NCBI GenBank assembly: GCA_947570515.1
Contig: CANOUM010000048.1
Span: forward strand, 1-9,764
Origin: an uncultured Clostridia bacterium
GTDB lineage: Bacteria; Bacillota; Clostridia; Lachnospirales; Bianqueaceae
Direction: 5' to 3'
DNA: 9,764 bases
Shown: one piece after another, positions 4,772 to 9,764 of the stretch
Numbering within the stretch: the stretch's first letter is position 1
Layout: every line of letters begins with the position of its first letter
Position numbers and translations under genes: made by a program
The notes under the pieces: generated by a model
What the model was told of the DNA's origin: nothing
The model's database searches: none
What the model saw: only the letters and a program-made list of their open reading frames with translations

Positions 4772-6304
4772 ATGTCCGATACGCAATCCAAGATTGATCA
4801 GAGAAGAAAAGAAGCTCAAAAGAGACGAGAATTAAATCGTAAAAGAGCGAATGCGAAAATCAAGTATAAAACCAAGCAGAAACTCAAGATCACTGCTGTA
4901 GCAGCGGTAGCAGTTCTTTTAATTGCAGCGCTTATTTTACCGCAACTGGCAATAACCAAGAGATGGCTCACAGCGGTTACAATTGGCGATACAAAGATCA
5001 GTACAGCTGAATACAGTTATTATTATCAAACCTCCTTCAGCAATTACTATCAGACGATGGTGTCATATGTGGGAGAGGAAAATGTGCCGATTAGTTTAAA
5101 CCGCTCTTTAAAAAGTCAGGATATGTCTGAAGATCAGACCTATGCAGAATATTTCAGCGATAATGCCATTACACAGCTGACACAGATCGTCGTATTGGCA
5201 TCAGAGGCAGAGAAAAACGGATATATGCTGCCCGAAGAGGAGCAAAAAAAGGTAGACGAGCTGCTGGAGCAGGTAAAGCAGGCGGCAGATACCAATGGAC
5301 AGAAGGTTGATGACTATCTGGCGAAAAATTACGGAACCGGTTTTAATTTAGACTTATTTAAGCAATGCGTTGAACGTGAGCTGCTGGCGCAGTCTTATAA
5401 GGATTATAAAACGGATGAACCGCAGTATACAAACGAGCAGCTGGAGGCGTATTTCAAAGAGCATAAAAACGAATTTACAACAACCAGCTTTAGAGTAGAA
5501 AGCTTTAAGGCAGTAGACCCTTCGGAGACAAGCCTTGGGGTGACAGCCGAGGAGGCTAAGAAGAGCGCCGAGGAATTTTTTGATCAAATAAGCGATGAGC
5601 AGTCCTTCTCTGAGGCAGCGCTTAAAAAGGCACAGGAGACGGCGGCAGAAGGCGTGGAAGCCAAAGATACCTCTCTGATGGAAAATGTACAATATACATC
5701 GGCCAACTATTTAAACAGCAAAGTAGCAGAGTGGGCCTTCAGTGAGGAAGTGAAAGCCGGCGATAAAGCTTTGATTGAGACAGATGACGGAAAAAGCTTT
5801 TATGTTGTTTACATGGTTCAGCCCATGAAACGCGATGAAACGAAAACGGTTGATGTGCGTCATATTTTAGTCAGTGTGTCCGACATGCAGGACGAAGATG
5901 CCAAGAAGACTGGAAAAGAGCAGGCAGAGGCACTTTTAAAGCAGTGGAAAGAAAACGGTGCGAGTGAAGATGCGTTTGCGCAGCTGGCTTCTGAAAACAC
6001 AGCAGACACGGCATCGCAGGCAGCCGGAGGCCTGTATGAAGGCGTGCAGCCTGGGCAGATGGTAACAGGTTTCAATGATTGGTGCTTTGATGCCGCTCGT
6101 AAAGCGGGCGATACCGGTATTGTTGAAACTCAGTACGGATATCATGTAATGTACTATGTAGGCGCTGGTCTTCCTGTATGGCAGGCCAAAACCGAATCGA
6201 GTATGCGTACAAGTGATTACAATGCATTTTATGAGACGGCGAGTGCGGCTTATGAGGTATCAACTTCATGGTTGGGAATTTATTTTAGAAATGAACCGAT
6301 CTAA
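4772..6304 (+). CDS. Membrane-anchored parvulin-type peptidylprolyl isomerase (PrsA/SurA-like foldase)
   Basis: The 510-residue protein would sit on the outside of the cell membrane and help fold exported proteins by proline isomerisation. The first 40 residues are very basic and cytoplasmic. A single membrane helix follows at about 41-60 with no lipobox Cys, unlike Bacillus PrsA, which is a lipoprotein. Residues 65-235 form a SurA-N/trigger-factor-like helical chaperone region. Residues 236-352 look like a degenerate parvulin insert. A canonical parvulin domain spans about 360-465, with VDVRHILVSVSD (360-371), AAGGLYEGVQPGQMV (417-431) and VETQYGYHVMYYV (451-463). The ribosome binding site AAAGG is weak and about 11 bases from the ATG. 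It has its own promoter and a strong terminator, so it is monocistronic. In B. subtilis this place between ylbJ and ylbM holds ylbK and ylbL. The specific client proteins cannot be read from sequence. Confidence 0.9.
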   Translation: MSDTQSKIDQRRKEAQKRRELNRKRANAKIKYKTKQKLKITAVAAVAVLLIAALILPQLAITKRWLTAVTIGDTKISTAEYSYYYQTSFSNYYQTMVSYVGEENVPISLNRSLKSQDMSEDQTYAEYFSDNAITQLTQIVVLASEAEKNGYMLPEEEQKKVDELLEQVKQAADTNGQKVDDYLAKNYGTGFNLDLFKQCVERELLAQSYKDYKTDEPQYTNEQLEAYFKEHKNEFTTTSFRVESFKAVDPSETSLGVTAEEAKKSAEEFFDQISDEQSFSEAALKKAQETAAEGVEAKDTSLMENVQYTSANYLNSKVAEWAFSEEVKAGDKALIETDDGKSFYVVYMVQPMKRDETKTVDVRHILVSVSDMQDEDAKKTGKEQAEALLKQWKENGASEDAFAQLASENTADTASQAAGGLYEGVQPGQMVTGFNDWCFDAARKAGDTGIVETQYGYHVMYYVGAGLPVWQAKTESSMRTSDYNAFYETASAAYEVSTSWLGIYFRNEPI

Positions 6305-6311
6305 AAAGATT

Positions 6312-6349
6312 AAAAGCCCTGAAAGCGAAAATCGTTTTCAGGGCTTTTT
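6312..6349. terminator. Bidirectional intrinsic terminator
   Basis: AAAAGCCCTGAAA (6312-6324) pairs perfectly with TTTCAGGGCTTTT (6336-6348), with a loop of about 11 bases. T-runs flank it on both strands. It sits eight bases after the foldase stop and 21 bases after the tmcAL stop on the minus strand, so it serves both convergent genes. Confidence 0.93.
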
Positions 6350-6369
6350 GCTGTCTTGAATCGTATGAT

Positions 6370-7563
6370 TTACCCTACGATCACCAAGGGCATGCGGTAT
6401 TCAGCATCACGGGCCAGCCAAGGCGCGGCTGTTCCGTAAATCTGCGAGAACCGGACTTCATTTTGCAGCATCGCTTGGACCCGGGTAGGCAGCTGCGGCA
6501 GCTGTTTGGCAAGATTGGTGACCACGGGGAGAGAAGCCAAGGAGATAAGCTGTGATAAAACGGCTTGCTGATCCCTGCGAAAGCCCAGTACCCGGATATA
6601 AGCCGGCCCGTCATTAAAATGCAAAGCCGCCTTTTCTGTTTGTTTAATATCCAGGAGGATATTCAGCAGAATCCGCCGCAGGCGGGAAGTGGGGTAGCGT
6701 TTGGTTTTCAGAAGAGACAGCAAGGCTTCATAATCCGGATAACAGCGGGCGGCAGCAAGAATCCGGTTTTCGAGTCCTTCTGTGATTTCATCAATTTCTC
6801 GCAGCGTATCAGGAGTATGGAAGCATAAGCGATAGGGAAGTGCAGAGAAAAGGTCAGATGGGAATACATAATCGGAGGGCAGCGTATCCAAACAGCAATC
6901 GGGGAGATAAGGCGCAATATCAGTCCCTTTTGCCGCTTGGCGGCGTAAGGCGCTGGCAGAAGGGTAAGCAGGATTTAGGGAAGGATCATGGTAGCCGGCA
7001 GAAATACGCCGTATGGGAAGCAATGAAGGGTGCCAATCAAGCTTTTTGAGCGCTTTAAGATATTCAAGAACAAGAATGGTGTTGGGAGCCTTTAAAGACA
7101 AGGGCTGATGGGTTAGTGTTTCGAGCGCGGCGCTGCGGGCATGGGCGAATCCAACACCTTCTGCCAGAAAGGAACGTAGGAGCCTGCGGTATTGTGAGGA
7201 TTCAGGATACAGATGGGAGACAGCTGCTTGCAAAGAGGGGAGCTCATCTGGATTTTCGATGCCGAAGCTGATCGTTTGTACCAGTCCGGTGTGATGCAGC
7301 AGGGAGAGCGCACCAAAAGCGAACCACTCGGCGGTGGCAGTGCTGTAGTAGGTGGGGAGTTCAAGCACGAGCGCGGCGCCGGCAGAAAGAGCAGCGTGCG
7401 TGCGTGCCCATTTGTCGAATAGCGCCGGCTCTCCCCGCTGTACATAATGGCCGCTCATCACACAGATGATAGGGGCGTTAGCCGTATGGGAAAGAGTGGT
7501 TTGGATATGGTAGAGATGCCCCTTGTGAAAGGGATTATATTCACAGATAATACCGGTTGCCAT
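6370..7563 (-). CDS. tmcAL: tRNA(Met) cytidine acetate ligase TmcAL (YlbM family)
   Basis: TmcAL uses acetate and ATP to form N4-acetylcytidine at the wobble base C34 of elongator tRNA-Met, which secures AUG decoding. It is a cytoplasmic nucleotidyltransferase-fold enzyme. Visible are GIICEYNPFHKGHLYHI (4-20) with the H-x-G-H motif at 13-16, VMSGHYVQRGEPALFDKWAR (35-54), VLELP (66-70), a second helical half, and FGIEN (100-104). The start at 7563 was chosen because GGAGG lies five bases upstream (7573-7569). An in-frame ATG at 7584 is almost at the predicted transcription start and has no room for a ribosome binding site. The resulting 397 residues are close to the family's usual 400-415. The gene corresponds to ylbM in the conserved ylb cluster but is inverted relative to the rest here. 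Confidence 0.93.
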   Translation of the reverse strand: MATGIICEYNPFHKGHLYHIQTTLSHTANAPIICVMSGHYVQRGEPALFDKWARTHAALSAGAALVLELPTYYSTATAEWFAFGALSLLHHTGLVQTISFGIENPDELPSLQAAVSHLYPESSQYRRLLRSFLAEGVGFAHARSAALETLTHQPLSLKAPNTILVLEYLKALKKLDWHPSLLPIRRISAGYHDPSLNPAYPSASALRRQAAKGTDIAPYLPDCCLDTLPSDYVFPSDLFSALPYRLCFHTPDTLREIDEITEGLENRILAAARCYPDYEALLSLLKTKRYPTSRLRRILLNILLDIKQTEKAALHFNDGPAYIRVLGFRRDQQAVLSQLISLASLPVVTNLAKQLPQLPTRVQAMLQNEVRFSQIYGTAAPWLARDAEYRMPLVIVG

Positions 7564-7596
7564 GGGTTCCTCCGCTGGTCTCATAATTGTATTTGT

Positions 7597-7625
7597 ATTA
7601 TATAAAGGGAGAAGGGGGAAGTCAA
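7597..7625 (-). promoter_or_regulatory. Vegetative promoter for tmcAL
   Basis: On the minus strand TTGACT (7625-7620) and a perfect TATAAT (7602-7597) are 17 bases apart. Transcription would start near 7589, about 26 bases before the chosen start codon at 7563. This supports that start. Confidence 0.82.
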
Positions 7626-7715
7626 ATAAGTTTTTTAAAATAGAGAAAAACAGAGTAAAACAGAGTAAAAATAAGATAAATAAAGATAATATGGTTTAAT
7701 CTGAAATACTGCGGG

Positions 7716-7744
7716 TTGATATGTGAAAGTAAAAAGAATAAGAT
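7716..7744 (+). promoter_or_regulatory. Vegetative promoter of the groESL operon
   Basis: TTGATA (7716-7721) and TAAGAT (7739-7744) are separated by 17 bases. The -10 is imperfect (4 of 6). Transcription would start near 7751, immediately before the CIRCE operator, the usual arrangement for HrcA-repressed promoters. The stretch from 7626 to 7715 is AT-rich, holds a tandem 10-bp repeat (cagagtaaaa twice, 7651-7670), and shows no gene. Confidence 0.6.
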
Positions 7745-7756
7745 ATAGCACAGTTG

Positions 7757-7785
7757 GTTAGCACTCGATAGAGGTGAGTGCTAAC
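7757..7785. promoter_or_regulatory. CIRCE operator (HrcA-binding site)
   Basis: The canonical inverted repeat TTAGCACTC (7758-7766), nine bases, and GAGTGCTAA (7776-7784) is exact. It is extended by one more G:C pair on each side. HrcA, whose gene is not in this window, binds it and represses groESL until heat or misfolded protein titrates the chaperonin. Confidence 0.98.
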
Positions 7786-7826
7786 AAGAGAGTTAAAACG
7801 ATCATGCGTATAGGAGGTTATTTTAA

Positions 7827-8114
7827 ATGAAATTAGTTCCATTGGGAGACAAAGTGGTTGTAAAGCAATTAGAGGCAATTGAAACAACAAAATCCGGTAT
7901 TGTTTTGACTGGTGGCGCAAAGGAAAAACCCCAGGAGGCAGAAGTGGTGGCGGTAGGTCCCGGCGGTGTGATCGATGGAAAAGAAATTAAGATGGAAGTA
8001 AAGCCCGGACAAAAGGTCATGTATTCTAAATATGCAGGAACGGAAGTAAAATTGGATGGAGAAGAGTTCATCATTTTAAAGCAGAATGATATTTTGGCGA
8101 TTGTAGAAGAATAA
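7827..8114 (+). CDS. groES: Co-chaperonin GroES (Hsp10)
   Basis: GroES forms the heptameric lid of the GroEL folding chamber in the cytoplasm. The 95-residue length is typical. The opening LVPLGDKVVVKQLE, the mobile loop at about 17-33 (ETTKSGIVLTGGAKEKP) that docks on GroEL, the roof turn VGPGGV, and the C-terminal strand GEEFIILKQNDILAIVEE are all present. AGGAGG lies nine bases before the ATG. It is the first gene of the operon behind CIRCE, with groEL 21 bases downstream. No unusual residues. Confidence 0.98.
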   Translation: MKLVPLGDKVVVKQLEAIETTKSGIVLTGGAKEKPQEAEVVAVGPGGVIDGKEIKMEVKPGQKVMYSKYAGTEVKLDGEEFIILKQNDILAIVEE

Positions 8115-8123
8115 AACGTTTAG

Positions 8124-9761
<1,638 letters not shown>

Positions 9762-9764
9762 GCC

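Noticed and set aside
7651..7670. Tandem 10-bp repeat cagagtaaaa in two copies
   Set aside because: Two short AT-rich copies upstream of the groE promoter are too little for a regulatory or CRISPR-like claim.

Overview
The window looks like the chromosome of a spore-forming Gram-positive anaerobe of class Clostridia, probably in or near the Lachnospiraceae. The evidence is an alpha/beta-type small acid-soluble spore protein, a YlbJ-type sporulation membrane protein with a mother-cell-type promoter, a CIRCE-controlled groESL operon, strong GGAGG ribosome binding sites and moderate GC content. The rank below class is inference from gene style only.

Layout. Bases 1-~180 hold, on the minus strand, the start of a PfkB-family sugar kinase resembling fructoselysine 6-kinase and the end of the gene before it. 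At about 162-180 the sequence switches abruptly to the plus strand in the middle of recG. Only the helicase half of RecG follows (to 1466), and the switch lies on a perfect 7-bp inverted repeat. A terminator hairpin separates recG from a convergent spore-protein gene (1512-1727, minus). A structured 276-bp intergenic region leads to a plus-strand run: rsmD (16S rRNA m2G966 methyltransferase), coaD (phosphopantetheine adenylyltransferase), a coiled-coil protein that resembles mycobacterial SepIVA, and ylbJ. A good sigma-E-like promoter lies just ahead of ylbJ. A separate vegetative promoter drives a membrane-anchored parvulin-type foldase (4772-6304). A bidirectional terminator separates it from tmcAL/ylbM (minus, 6370-7563). 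After a divergent promoter region come the CIRCE operator, groES and groEL, which is complete and ends three bases before the window end.

How the parts fit. rsmD, coaD, ylbJ and ylbM match the order ylbH-ylbI-ylbJ-...-ylbM known from Bacillus subtilis, so this is an old Firmicute neighbourhood. Between coaD and ylbJ sits the coiled-coil gene, whose place after rsmD-coaD is shared with Actinobacteria. The genes cover ribosome and tRNA modification, CoA synthesis, envelope and sporulation functions, and protein folding. I see no CRISPR array, transposase, phage gene, rRNA or tRNA. Most of the window is ordinary core genome. The points most worth a second look are the recG junction, the SepIVA-like gene, the sigma-E-type promoter before ylbJ, and a compact structured element near the spore-protein gene.
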